Source: Danxiaibacter flavus
Lineage (GTDB): Bacteria; Bacteroidota; Bacteroidia; Chitinophagales; Chitinophagaceae
Reading direction: 5' to 3'
Assembly (NCBI RefSeq): GCF_041060425.1
Contig: NZ_JAULBC010000003.1
Coordinates: forward strand, 539,690 to 603,689
Length of the DNA: 64,000 bases
Shown one piece after another: positions 28,514 through 36,995 of the stretch. A program made the translations under genes and the position numbers. A model generated the notes under the pieces. The model did not search any database. It was not told the DNA's origin and saw only the letters and a list, made by a program, of their open reading frames with translations. Numbering within the stretch: position 1 is the stretch's first letter; the number at the start of each line of letters is the position of its first letter.

Positions 28514-31500
28514 ATGCATCCTATTTTAGATTCGCAGGGGGTTGATACTTTATCAACAAAAAAGAAACTATCCATAATGGATGGCAATGAAGCTGCTGCT
28601 TATGTTGCGTATAAGTGCAGTGAAGTATGTGCTATTTATCCTATTACCCCATCATCCGCTATGGGTGAATGGAGCGATGAATGGAGCAGTAATGGCAGAA
28701 CCAATATTTACGGACAGATACCCAAAGTAATTGAAATGCAAAGCGAGGCCGGAGCAGCCGGCGCTCTCCATGGCGCGCTGCAAGGTGGCGTTTTAGCTAC
28801 AACATTTACCTGCTCACAAGGATTGTTGTTAATGATTCCCAACATGTATAAAATTGCAGGTGAGTTAACGCCTACAGTTTTTCATATAGCGGCAAGAGCA
28901 TTGGCCACGCATGCCTTGTCCATTTTTGGCGATCACAGCGATGTGATGGCAGTTCGTTCTACTGGCTTCGCACAACTGTTTGGCGCAAATCCGCAGCAGG
29001 CGCATGATATGGCCATGATTGCCACAACAGCTTCTTTGCGTTCAAGCGTTCCCTTTTTAAATATATTTGACGGCTTCCGCACTTCTCATGAAATTAATGA
29101 AGTGGACATTCTGCCTGATGATATCATCAGGCAAATGATAAATGAAGAAGATGTTATAAGACACAGAAACCGTTCGCTTAATCCTTCTAACCCCTTTATC
29201 AGGGGTACGGCACAAAATCCTGATGTGTTTTTCCAGGGCAGGGAAGCTGCAAACCAATACTACCAGAATGTTCCCGGCATTGTAGAAGATACGATGAAGC
29301 AATTTGCTTCGCTTACGGGCCGCTCTTATAAATTATTTGAATATTACGGCGACCCTCAGGCAGAAAGTGTTATTATCATTATGGGTTCAGGCGGCGGCGC
29401 TGTAGAAGAAACCGTAAACTATCTGAATAATCGCGGTAAAAAAACAGGTTGCCTGCAAATACATCTTTACCGTCCTTTCTCGGTGACACATTTTTTAAAT
29501 GCGCTGCCTGAAACAGTCAAAAAAATTGCAGTGCTGGATCGCTGTAAGGAAAACGGAGCTATTGGTGAGCCGCTGTTCATGGATGTTGTAAATGCTATAC
29601 ATGCACAATGGGAACATGGTACACCTGTGATTATTGGAGGTCGCTATGGACTTGGCTCCAAAGAGTTTAGTCCGGGTATGGTGAAAAGTATTTTTGATGA
29701 ACTGGATCAACAAAATCCCAAAAAACAATTTACCGTAGGTATTAATGATGATGTGACTTTTACCAGTCTTGATTATGATAAAAGTTTCTCTTTGGAAAAT
29801 CAGCATCTTTTCCGGGGATTGTTCTTTGGGCTTGGTGCCGATGGCACTGTCAGCGCCAATAAAAATACCATCAAAATTATCGGGGATGTTACTGACAATC
29901 ATGTGCAGGCCTATTTTGTATATGACTCCAAAAAATCAGGTTCCTTAACAACATCTCACCTTCGTTTTAGCAACAAGCCTATTCACTCCACATACCTGAT
30001 TAACTCAGCAAATTTCATCGCCTGCCATCACTTTCATTTTCTTGAAAAATTTGATGTACTGAAAGATGCAGAGCATGGCGCTACATTGTTGCTCAATTCG
30101 CCTTATGATAAAGAGGAAACATGGAAGCAACTTCCGCAGAAAGTGCAAAAGGAAATTATCGAAAAAGAATTGAAATTCTACATAATCAATGCCTCTAAGG
30201 TGGCAAGGGAAACAGGTATGGGATCGCGCATTAATTCCATTTTGCAAACCTGCTTCTTTGCTATCAGCAATATCATGCCTAAGAATGAAGCTATTGCTTA
30301 CATTAAGAAAAGTATAAGAAAATCGTATAGCCGCAAGGGTGAGGCTGTAGTACAGAAAAATTTTGATGCTATAGATAAAACACTGGCAAATCTTTTTGAA
30401 GTTGACTATAACGGTTATAAACCAGGCAATAAAGAAATAGAAGGCCTTGCCGTAGAAAATGCTTCTGATTTTGTAAAGAACATACTCACAAAAGTTATTG
30501 CAGGAATGGGTGACGAACTGCCGGTGAGTGCATTTCCGGCTGATGGTACTTATCCCTCAGCTACTACCAAGATTGAAAAAAGAAATATTGCGGACCAGGT
30601 TCCCGTTTGGGATCCATCGCTTTGCTCCCAATGCGGCAAATGTTTTTTTGTATGCCCTCATGCAGCTATTCGTCCTAAAGTTTATAATAAAGAGTTGCTG
30701 AACAATGCTCCTGATGCTTTTAAACATGTCGCACCAATAGGTAAAGAGTTTTTAAAAGACCAGGAAGCTTATACATTGCAGGTTTCTGTTGAAGACTGTA
30801 CCGGTTGCAACTTATGCTACGAAGCGTGCCCGGTAGAAAGTAAAACACAACCGGGGCATAAGGCTGTAAATATGCAAGACGTAATTCCGTTGAAAGAGAC
30901 AGAAAAGCAAAACTGGGAATTCTTCCTTTCAATACCGGATATTGACCGCACCAGGGTTAATCGTAATACGGTAAAAGGATCACAACTATTGGAACCATTA
31001 TTTGAATTTTCCGGAGCCTGCAGCGGATGCGGTGAAACACCTTACCTTAAACTACTTACGCAGTTGTTCGGTGATCGCATGTTGGTAGCAAATGCTACAG
31101 GATGCTCTTCAATTTACGGAGGAAATCTGCCTACTACACCCTGGGCTAAAAACCATGAAGGCTGTGGGCCGGCCTGGGCTAACTCCTTGTTTGAAGACAA
31201 TGCTGAATTTGGATTAGGCATTAAACTGGCAGCTGACCAAAAAAGAGATTTCGCTAAGAACTTGCTGACTCAATTAGCCGCGGAAGTGGGTGAAGAACTG
31301 GCAAACGCCATTTTAAATAATCATGAGAATGAGGAAACCCAGCTGATACAGCAACGCCAGGATGTAAACAAATTAAAAGACCGTTTAAGAACACTTACAA
31401 ATCCTTTGGCCAGTCAATTGCTGCACATTGCCGACTTCCTGCAACGCAAATCCCTATGGATCGTAGGCGGTGACGGATGGGCGTATGACATCGGTTTCAG

Positions 31501-32083
31501 CGGCCTGGACCATGTATTATCCACTGGCGAAAATGTGAATATTCTTGTATTAGATACTGAAGTATATTCCAATACCGGCGGGCAGAAGTCAAAGTCAACA
31601 CCTACTGGAGCAAGTGCCAAATTTTCCATAAAAGGAAAAACAACAGGTAAAAAGGATCTTGCCATGCAGGCAATAGCACATGGTACGGCCTACGTTGCCG
31701 AAATTGCTATGGGCGCAAATGATGTACATGCATTAAAAACCATACTGGAAGCAGAAGCTTTTCCGGGACCTTCTATTATTATTGCATATAGCCATTGCAT
31801 TGCGCATGGTTATGATATGGCCCACGGCATTGAGCAACAAAACCTGGCTGTTAAATCCGGTTACTGGCCTTTGTTCCGCTACAATCCTTTGAAGGAAAAG
31901 GGACAAAGATTTATGCTGGACAATAAAGAGCCGAGTGTTGCTTTGGATAACTTCCTGTATAACGAAAACCGCTTCTCGTTTGTCAAGAACAGTTCTCCCG
32001 AAAAAGCAGAAGAAGCACTTGATGCTTCCAAGGCAGCTGTACAAAGCCGTTGGGAAAGACTTGATGCATTAAAAGGTTTGTAA
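28514..32083 (+). CDS. nifJ: Pyruvate:ferredoxin (flavodoxin) oxidoreductase, single-chain
   Basis: 1189 aa, normal for homodimeric PFOR. Domains in order are: the alpha pyrimidine-binding domain (MDGNEAAAYVAYK, YPITPSSAMGEW); the gamma domain (about residues 420-640); a ferredoxin domain with CSQCGKCFFVCP (about residue 702) and CTGCNLCYEACP (about 762); and the TPP domain with ACSGCGETPY, ATGCSSIYGG and GDGWAYDIG. It converts pyruvate and CoA to acetyl-CoA and CO2, reducing ferredoxin or flavodoxin. It is divergent from the ferredoxin-kor-nuo run, giving a second source of reduced ferredoxin. Confidence 0.96.
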   Translation: MHPILDSQGVDTLSTKKKLSIMDGNEAAAYVAYKCSEVCAIYPITPSSAMGEWSDEWSSNGRTNIYGQIPKVIEMQSEAGAAGALHGALQGGVLATTFTCSQGLLLMIPNMYKIAGELTPTVFHIAARALATHALSIFGDHSDVMAVRSTGFAQLFGANPQQAHDMAMIATTASLRSSVPFLNIFDGFRTSHEINEVDILPDDIIRQMINEEDVIRHRNRSLNPSNPFIRGTAQNPDVFFQGREAANQYYQNVPGIVEDTMKQFASLTGRSYKLFEYYGDPQAESVIIIMGSGGGAVEETVNYLNNRGKKTGCLQIHLYRPFSVTHFLNALPETVKKIAVLDRCKENGAIGEPLFMDVVNAIHAQWEHGTPVIIGGRYGLGSKEFSPGMVKSIFDELDQQNPKKQFTVGINDDVTFTSLDYDKSFSLENQHLFRGLFFGLGADGTVSANKNTIKIIGDVTDNHVQAYFVYDSKKSGSLTTSHLRFSNKPIHSTYLINSANFIACHHFHFLEKFDVLKDAEHGATLLLNSPYDKEETWKQLPQKVQKEIIEKELKFYIINASKVARETGMGSRINSILQTCFFAISNIMPKNEAIAYIKKSIRKSYSRKGEAVVQKNFDAIDKTLANLFEVDYNGYKPGNKEIEGLAVENASDFVKNILTKVIAGMGDELPVSAFPADGTYPSATTKIEKRNIADQVPVWDPSLCSQCGKCFFVCPHAAIRPKVYNKELLNNAPDAFKHVAPIGKEFLKDQEAYTLQVSVEDCTGCNLCYEACPVESKTQPGHKAVNMQDVIPLKETEKQNWEFFLSIPDIDRTRVNRNTVKGSQLLEPLFEFSGACSGCGETPYLKLLTQLFGDRMLVANATGCSSIYGGNLPTTPWAKNHEGCGPAWANSLFEDNAEFGLGIKLAADQKRDFAKNLLTQLAAEVGEELANAILNNHENEETQLIQQRQDVNKLKDRLRTLTNPLASQLLHIADFLQRKSLWIVGGDGWAYDIGFSGLDHVLSTGENVNILVLDTEVYSNTGGQKSKSTPTGASAKFSIKGKTTGKKDLAMQAIAHGTAYVAEIAMGANDVHALKTILEAEAFPGPSIIIAYSHCIAHGYDMAHGIEQQNLAVKSGYWPLFRYNPLKEKGQRFMLDNKEPSVALDNFLYNENRFSFVKNSSPEKAEEALDASKAAVQSRWERLDALKGL

Positions 32084-32098
32084 AATAAAATGCAAAAC

Positions 32099-32138
32099 AT
32101 AAAAGGTCGGGCAGAGTAATATTTGCCTGACCTTTTAT
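32099..32138 (+). terminator. Terminator of the PFOR gene
   Basis: Arms ATAAAAGGTCGGGCA and TGCCTGACCTTTTAT form a 15-bp stem with one G-U pair and a 10-base loop, starting 16 bases after the stop codon. A T-rich end is built into the stem. Confidence 0.8.
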
Positions 32139-32168
32139 TTTATCGGCATTTTATATTAATCGAAAACC

Positions 32169-32304
32169 TCAATCCGGATTCAATGCCGTTTCCTTAATAA
32201 ACACTAACATTTATCAAGTACGATTTACGAAGTACGAAGTACCTGATTCAGGCTTGCATTGCTTTTTGTAACCTCTTAAGGAAACAACAATGAATCCGGA
32301 TTGA
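32169..32304. repeat. 136-bp inverted-repeat element (MITE-like)
   Basis: The outer arms TCAATCCGGATTCA (32169-32182) and TGAATCCGGATTGA (32291-32304) are perfect complements. The match continues inward with GTTTCCTTAA and TTAAGGAAAC, giving 29-base ends with about four mismatches. The middle includes a TACGAAGTACGAAGTAC word repeat. No open frame is present. No clear target-site duplication was found. Confidence 0.6.
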
Positions 32305-32442
32305 TCATTCTTCTGTTTCTGTAGACAAATATTGAATTATCTTCATTTTTTTGATAATAGATAAACCATCCAAAGTGAACTAACTGTGATTTTTTCTTAC
32401 ATTACTCTGGTTTTAACTGTTAGCATACCCGCAAAAAAACCT

Positions 32443-32628
32443 ATGAAAATAAAAATAAGCGTTGCCCTGATTGGCTTAGCCTGCATTGCATTGATAACTA
32501 CTGTGGTTAAATTAGGATCTTTAACCGGGACAGAAATTACGGTCATATTGGCTACGATATGTGTCTCACTAATCGGAGGCTTCCATTTGTTGGACGAAAA
32601 TGGCGACACAAAAGGCCCGACTAACTAA
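32443..32628 (+). CDS. Small membrane protein, unknown
   Basis: 61 aa from ATG 32443. Two hydrophobic segments are separated by a short loop: VALIGLACIALITTVV and TVILATICVSLIGGFHLL. A polar tail DENGDTKGPTN follows. A GTG 19 codons upstream is possible but adds an unlikely N-terminus. No family is recognised. Codon use is ordinary for the window. Confidence 0.45.
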   Translation: MKIKISVALIGLACIALITTVVKLGSLTGTEITVILATICVSLIGGFHLLDENGDTKGPTN

Positions 32629-32812
32629 GCAGGATCATTTGTGCCAGCAGGAGCAAACATTTTAACTGCGTTGTGCGAAATAAAGCATACCTTGTTGTCT
32701 AATCTACAATAGCAAATCCAGTTCATTTTAAAATCGTTGCAAGTCGGGAGTAACAATACCTGTTCTCTATTTACCATTTTAGATTATTTCCATAACCTTA
32801 AAATGTTAGATT

Positions 32813-33019
32813 ATGACTCCGCAACTGCCATTATCAATGCTTCCGTCTTTTGAGCAGCTTGAATTATCAATTAATGATCTTAAAGTAATTTCTGAAACAA
32901 TAAATTTTTTATCGAAGCGTGTTGAAAAATGTATCGACAGAATCAATGTGCGCCTGGCGAATATTAAAGGAAAGGCTGAAATTGGCAAACATACAAACAA
33001 ACAGCTTTACCAGGACTGA
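32813..33019 (+). CDS. Small helical protein, unknown
   Basis: 68 aa. Most of the chain (about residues 12-55, ELSINDLKVISETINFLSK and onward) has heptad-like hydrophobic spacing and is probably one or two helices. No signal peptide, cysteine motif or known family. It begins the accessory stretch between PFOR and the tRNA. Confidence 0.45.
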   Translation: MTPQLPLSMLPSFEQLELSINDLKVISETINFLSKRVEKCIDRINVRLANIKGKAEIGKHTNKQLYQD

Positions 33020-33169
33020 CGAGACGTTTCGATCCCAACTCCTTCTAATTCGAACATGTATGCTAAAAACAGCATGCCAATTTTAACACATACGTTGATG
33101 TGGCGTTAAATGTGCATAAGAATGCTGACCATGGCATAACGTTTGAAGAATTAGCAAAAATCCGTTCCA

Positions 33170-33451
33170 ATGAGAAGTGTATCTTTTGATGTCCCCACCA
33201 AAAAAGGCAAATTATCTGTATTTTTTACTACATCGCTCAATTTTAAAAACATAAAAAGAGTCCTGATAACAGGAGATAGAAGATACAGGGGCTATCTTTC
33301 TGTAGAGAAGATAGAGGAAACATACAGGCTCGCAAAAGTTAAGTTCAGACGTGTTAACTCTATCGTGGAAAGCCGGTTATCATTTTTAAACGACGAAACC
33401 AGCAATCGTATCGCCAAGATCATTGGAGAGACAGTTGTGTGGACCACTTAA
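33170..33451 (+). CDS. Small basic protein, unknown; possible frameshifted gene
   Basis: 93 aa and Lys/Arg-rich (FKNIKRVLITGDRRYRGYL, AKVKFRRVNSIV). No family is recognised. Just upstream, another frame (33067-33189) reads ADHGITFEELAKIRSNEKCIF with good codon use and stops where this frame becomes sensible (CIF to DVPTKKGK). A one-base shift would join them into a longer protein. The given start may therefore be wrong or the gene broken. Confidence 0.4.
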   Translation: MRSVSFDVPTKKGKLSVFFTTSLNFKNIKRVLITGDRRYRGYLSVEKIEETYRLAKVKFRRVNSIVESRLSFLNDETSNRIAKIIGETVVWTT

Positions 33452-33794
33452 AACGATGGATAGATTCATGTTAAGTGAGGAGACTTCACTTTGTTGTTGG
33501 TGTGCTTTCGCTCTTTTACCTGCCCGACACACACAACAACGGCAGCAGCGTGAGTGTGCAACATCAATGGGAGGGAAACATGCAGATGTAAAACGAAAAA
33601 ATCACAGCCAATACCACACGGTTTGTAGAGGCCTAAGGCATTTTGTTTGCTATTCACATTGCATAGAAAAAACGAATTTCAACTATTTTATTAGCCCGTT
33701 TATTGGTCTTCATTAAATAACTTGATTAAATCAATTAGGCTTGCAGACATGTTAATTTGAGTTTTTAAGTTGTTGATGCTACCAAAATATTCGA
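33452..33794. other. Non-coding, contains partial island repeat
   Basis: No gene is supported. 33487-33569 is the right end of the island repeat described at 34121. The rest is AT-rich without recognisable structure. Confidence 0.5.
33487..33569. repeat. Island repeat, copy 1 (right end only)
   Basis: This matches the right third of the full copies: TTTGTTGTTGGTGTGCTTTC, then ACCTGCCCGACACACACAAC, then GGCAGCAGCGTGAGTGTGCA. The left part of the element is missing. Confidence 0.7.
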
Positions 33795-34118
33795 TCATAA
33801 AGCTGCCACTGGGCTTTTTACAATTTTTTCCTGAAGAACATTTTTTATATCCTCCAAGGTTGACACGCAACTTTTTTCAATATCAAATTCGATTTTGATT
33901 ATTCTATGCCGATATAAAAGATGGTAACCCCATAAAAAAGTCCCCCATCCTATTTTGTTAGCCTTCTTAATAAGAAAAATTGTCGAGTTCGAATCAATAA
34001 TTATTGAGTTGTTATATTTTATGAGTTCATTCTCAAAACATGTATATAAAGATTTTTTATCAGGGATGCATCGGACGTTATTATCCTTATTCCATAAAAG
34101 TAGACACGGAGTTTTCAT
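33795..34118 (-). CDS. Unknown protein in repeat-flanked cassette 1
   Basis: 107 aa with no signal peptide. It has an aromatic centre (KIGWGTFLWGYHLLYRHRIIK) and a charged C-terminal half. The start codon lies within a few bases of the left end of island repeat copy 2, so the repeat forms its whole 5' region. The size and setting (beside a toxin-like fragment in the same island) would suit an immunity protein. No motif proves it. Confidence 0.5.
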   Translation of the reverse strand: MKTPCLLLWNKDNNVRCIPDKKSLYTCFENELIKYNNSIIIDSNSTIFLIKKANKIGWGTFLWGYHLLYRHRIIKIEFDIEKSCVSTLEDIKNVLQEKIVKSPVAAL

Positions 34119-34120
34119 TT

Positions 34121-34483
34121 TTTCCAGCTGGTGTTGGTGTTATGGAATAAAAATAAGAAACTTGATGCTCAATTTATTTAAATCTAAAAATAGTCTCGGA
34201 CTCTGTTTGGCCTGGTTGCACTCTACGCAGACCGCCATTGTTGGTATGCAGCAAAGGAAATGTGTGAAAGCATACCAACAACACAAGTAAGGTGTGGATG
34301 AAACAAGAAAAAAAATACAACAGCGCACAAATATCGACGCAAAACCAAACAAGCCACTCGACAAAAGGCTTATTTGGTTTTACTATTGGTATCGACCTGC
34401 ACAGTTTGTTGTTAGTGTGCTTTAGCTCATTTACCTGCCCGACAAACAACAATGCCAGCAGCGTGGGCTTGCAACACCAACAG
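34121..34483. repeat. Island repeat, copy 2 (complete)
   Basis: A roughly 363-bp element with similar inverted ends, about CAGCYGTTGTTGGTGTTGC on the left and its complement on the right. It contains an internal inverted pair TTGTTGGTA / TACCAACAA around GCAGCAAAGGAAATGTGTGA. Stop-free frames run through it but the nucleotide sequence, not one protein frame, is conserved among copies. The form is that of a non-autonomous MITE-like element. Confidence 0.7.
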
Positions 34484-34662
34484 TTGAAAAAACACTGCTA
34501 TGCTACCAGACCGAATGATACCTAGCATCTGAGAAGAAGAAAAAACTTTTTGCCCTCTTTACTCCCCAAATACAATCGGAGTTGATTTCTTAGACATAAG
34601 AGCCTTGCGGAACTCATGTCAAAGGGGTTTCACAAAATGTCTTCTTGAAATGAGTAGAAGGA

Positions 34663-35226
34663 TTATTCAGCATATCTTAATGTTTTGATGATTTCTAAGA
34701 TTTCCTGTTGTTGAGCATCATTGGTTGTCTTAGCATACATGCAAAAGCTTTGTCCATTTTTTAATTTTGGAATATATACACCAGTAATTCCAGTCCCAAT
34801 CCTTTTAGGTTTTACCAACTTAACAACCAATCCATTTATCGTATCGTACATATAGTATTGTTTTGAAAAAATCCGAAGCTCTTGATCTATTTCTGCTTCA
34901 TTCGAAAAAAGGAACAACGTCGAATCTGATTTTCGTTTCAAATTCTTTAATAATGACGGCTTAGATGCCATATCAAAAACAGGAAGGTTTGGTTCATAGA
35001 GTGTAGCTGGTCCAATACCAATCTCTCCTTCTAGAGAAACTTCAGAATTTAAATTTATTATTTCAAATGAGTATGTATCAAACCCCTGTTTTGTAATCAA
35101 TCTAGCCTTCTTTGGAACTTGGACAGTAAGGATATTGTCCAAATTTATTGTTTGCATCTTTAGTTTTCTGTCGCATGAAAAAATCACTAGCATGCAAACG
35201 AATATCAATACTACTTTAATTTGCAT
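34663..35226 (-). CDS. Unknown lipoprotein in cassette 2
   Basis: 187 aa with a type II signal and lipobox VIFSC (cysteine at about residue 18). The mature part has a beta-rich look (ILTVQVPKKARLITKQGFDTY) and ends in EILEIIKTLRYAE, a pattern seen in many small Bacteroidota lipoproteins that sit in the periplasm or outer membrane. No domain is named. The 5' side is island repeat copy 3, about 40 bases away. Confidence 0.65.
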   Translation of the reverse strand: MQIKVVLIFVCMLVIFSCDRKLKMQTINLDNILTVQVPKKARLITKQGFDTYSFEIINLNSEVSLEGEIGIGPATLYEPNLPVFDMASKPSLLKNLKRKSDSTLFLFSNEAEIDQELRIFSKQYYMYDTINGLVVKLVKPKRIGTGITGVYIPKLKNGQSFCMYAKTTNDAQQQEILEIIKTLRYAE

Positions 35227-35573
35227 TTTTTCTTTCCATTAATTTGTGTAATCCTAATCTCCGATTGTTTTTCAGCCGTTGTTGGTGTTACGGAATAAAA
35301 ATAGGAAACCTTGATCGTCAATTTATTTAAATCTAAAATTAGTTTCGCACACACTTAGGAGCGATCCTGTTGCACATCTACACAGACCGCTGTTGTTGGT
35401 ATGCAGCAAAGGAAATGTGTGAAAGCGTACCAACAACACAAGTAAGACGACGAAATATTCATCTCATTTTAGATAATCGAACAGTCAATGAAAGGCATGT
35501 TATTTTCTAAATAAACGAATTCCCGTTTTCTTCTCCGCAAAGTCTTTGAACATAAATCTCAGTTATTAGAAAC

Positions 35574-35646
35574 TTCTTCGCAAAGTCTCCATTATGGCCT
35601 TTGTGCACATGCCTGGGACTTTGCGTTTAGGAGAATAAGTAAATTC
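35574..35646 (+). repeat. Dispersed hairpin repeat, copy 3
   Basis: CGCAAAGTCTCC, a spacer with ATGCCTG, GGACTTTGCG and then TTTAGGAGAATAAGTAAATTC-like tail. The arms CGCAAAGTC and GACTTTGCG pair across about 35 bases. A related hairpin with the same arms lies at 35735-35780. Confidence 0.75.
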
Positions 35647-35734
35647 GCCAGACGTAACCCGACAACTAGAATGCTATGTTAGCGCCTTTGAAATTAATTA
35701 GATGCCGCTGGCAAAAATGAGTTTCCTCACATGT

Positions 35735-35780
35735 CGCAAAGTCCCTGCCCATCACGCATGACCTGGGAGGAGACTTTGCG
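35735..35780 (+). repeat. Related hairpin with CGCAAAGTC / GACTTTGCG arms
   Basis: Perfect 9-base arms at 35735-35743 and 35772-35780 enclose 28 bases (CCTGCCCATCACGCATGACC and more). It shares the arms of the dispersed repeat but has a different spacer and tail. Confidence 0.6.
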
Positions 35781-35952
35781 GAGAAGTTCTTGCTGCGAAG
35801 ACTGTGCGGAAAAGTAAGCCGCTCTACGAACGGCTTATTTGATTTTGCTATTAGTGTGTATCTGCACACTTTGTTATTGGTCTGTGCTTTCGCTCGCTTA
35901 CCTGTCCGGCACAGTCGAGTAGACCCGGGCATTTCAGCCCGAGTCGCTCACA

Positions 35953-35986
35953 GAACTGGACGTGAATCTCTCAATTCATCCAGCTC
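35953..35986 (-). ncRNA. Group II intron domain V
   Basis: Minus-strand sequence begins GAGCTGGATGAA, has a GAGA tetraloop and ends CACGTCCAGTTC. Length is exactly 34 nt, the lower stem pairs fully, and the two-base bulge is in place, so the catalytic domain looks structurally intact although the intron is not. Confidence 0.8.
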
Positions 35987-35997
35987 TTGTTATCCAA

Positions 35998-36318
35998 TCA
36001 TTGTACTATTCGCAGTTTCCAGTGATAAAACAATTCAGGACTTGCTTTAACTAGCGCTTTGTACCTATCATACACTTTGACCATACTTCTTAATTTGTAT
36101 GTGTTACTTATCCATTTTCGAATAAGTTCATTCAAATACAAGAATACCCTTAATGCCTTATCTCTGTTGTATTTCGTGTAGTAATTGATCCAGCCCCTTA
36201 TCTTGGGATTTAATGTCATGGCCGTCCATTCCAGCGATTGCATTCGATTTCGGGGATAGATAACTTCTCTTATCCTCTTTCTGATATGTGTTTTCGCTTC
36301 TAAACGCTTGAGAAACAG
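35998..36318 (-). pseudogene. ltrA: Group II intron reverse transcriptase/maturase, C-terminal remnant
   Basis: The open frame begins right after a stop at about 36319 and has no start of its own. It encodes the maturase-specific (GIIM) domain: THIRKRIREVI, then LNPKIRGWINYYTKYNR and a final ASPELFYHWKLRIVQ. The seven reverse transcriptase blocks are absent. The stop lies 11 bases before domain V, normal for these introns. It cannot be functional alone. Confidence 0.85.
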
Positions 36319-36326
36319 TGGTTAAG

Positions 36327-36983
36327 TCACTTTGATTGTTGCTTACTTTCCATTGTGCATACAAATTCATTTTCCTGATCAAATAGCTCTATTTTGTCTT
36401 CAGACAAAATCTTAAAATAGTTATTATTTATTACGTACAAAAAATAGTCAATAATGAAGGGCGTATTAATTTGGATCGACACCTCGTTACCTTTTATTTG
36501 GCGTTGACTTATTCTCTGAGTCAAAAATCGATCCTTTACTTCTACAGAAAAAGAACTGAAGTTTTTGTTGACCAAAGCGCCGTCTTCACCATGAACATAG
36601 ATTTTGTGCAATGTATCATCATCAATAACAAGAAAAGCAGAATATTCAACGCTAGAGTCATTGTAAAATATTGGCCTTACCCAAATCTTCGCCGTATCTA
36701 CACAGTGGTTAGTTACAGATTTTAATGTTACCGGAAAATCAGAAAGCTGACTTCTTAATATATACTTGTCATCTATCTCCAAAATTTTGCCAAATGCAAA
36801 AGAATCCCCCAGTCCATGGCCCTTGTAAATACTATATTCAAAGATACTGTCATCCAATATACTTAAATGAAACATACCATGAATATCCTTCGAACTATAA
36901 TAATAGTCCCTTCTTTTTTGTCCAAAAGCTACCTTAGAAAAAAAAAGAAGGTTTACAAAAAGTATCAAAAAGATATAACGCAT
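36327..36983 (-). CDS. Unknown secreted protein in cassette 3
   Basis: 218 aa with a Sec signal peptide (IFLILFVNLLFFSKVAFGQ, cut after FGQ or similar). The mature part is beta-rich, with acidic and aromatic residues (DIHGMFHLSILDDSIFEYSI). No domain is recognised. It follows the truncated toxin-like frame by 12 bases on the same strand, the arrangement of a toxin C-terminus followed by its immunity gene. The intron remnant begins only a few bases after its stop. Confidence 0.6.
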   Translation of the reverse strand: MRYIFLILFVNLLFFSKVAFGQKRRDYYYSSKDIHGMFHLSILDDSIFEYSIYKGHGLGDSFAFGKILEIDDKYILRSQLSDFPVTLKSVTNHCVDTAKIWVRPIFYNDSSVEYSAFLVIDDDTLHKIYVHGEDGALVNKNFSSFSVEVKDRFLTQRISQRQIKGNEVSIQINTPFIIDYFLYVINNNYFKILSEDKIELFDQENEFVCTMESKQQSK

Positions 36984-36995
36984 AATTAGTCCAAA

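Larger units (their letters stand above)
35268..35913. repeat. Island repeat, copy 3 (split and truncated)
   Basis: The left 260 bases (35268-35526) match copies 2 and 4 closely, including GCAGCAAAGGAAATGTGTGA. The right part (35815-35913) ends at TACCTGTCCGGCACA, where the intron begins. The middle block 35527-35814 is absent from copy 2 and holds hairpin repeats. Confidence 0.65.
35227..35997. other. Non-coding region: repeats and intron 3' end
   Basis: No gene is supported. It holds island repeat copy 3 (35268-35526 and 35815-35913), which is split by a block with two hairpin repeats, and then the catalytic 3' end of a group II intron from 35914. Confidence 0.6.
35914..36322 (-). mobile_element. 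5'-truncated group II intron
   Basis: On the minus strand the order is maturase C-terminus, then a canonical 34-nt domain V at 35953-35986 with the AGC triad, then a domain VI hairpin with a bulged A, ending in CTACTCGAC at 35914. The 3' boundary falls inside island repeat copy 3. Domains I-III and most of the reverse transcriptase are missing. That is the usual outcome of incomplete reverse transcription during insertion, or of later deletion. Confidence 0.85.

Noticed and set aside
33423..33716. 97-aa open frame on the plus strand
   Set aside because: It mainly translates the island repeat. The same DNA is conserved at four places in different frames, so selection is not on this protein.
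34174..34525. Open frames on both strands through island repeat copy 2
   Set aside because: Frames shift relative to the conserved DNA between copies; no start signals; low-complexity Asn/Pro/Cys content.
35666..35932. 88-aa minus-strand frame
   Set aside because: It joins the end of the group II intron to island repeat and hairpin repeat sequence; a chance frame.
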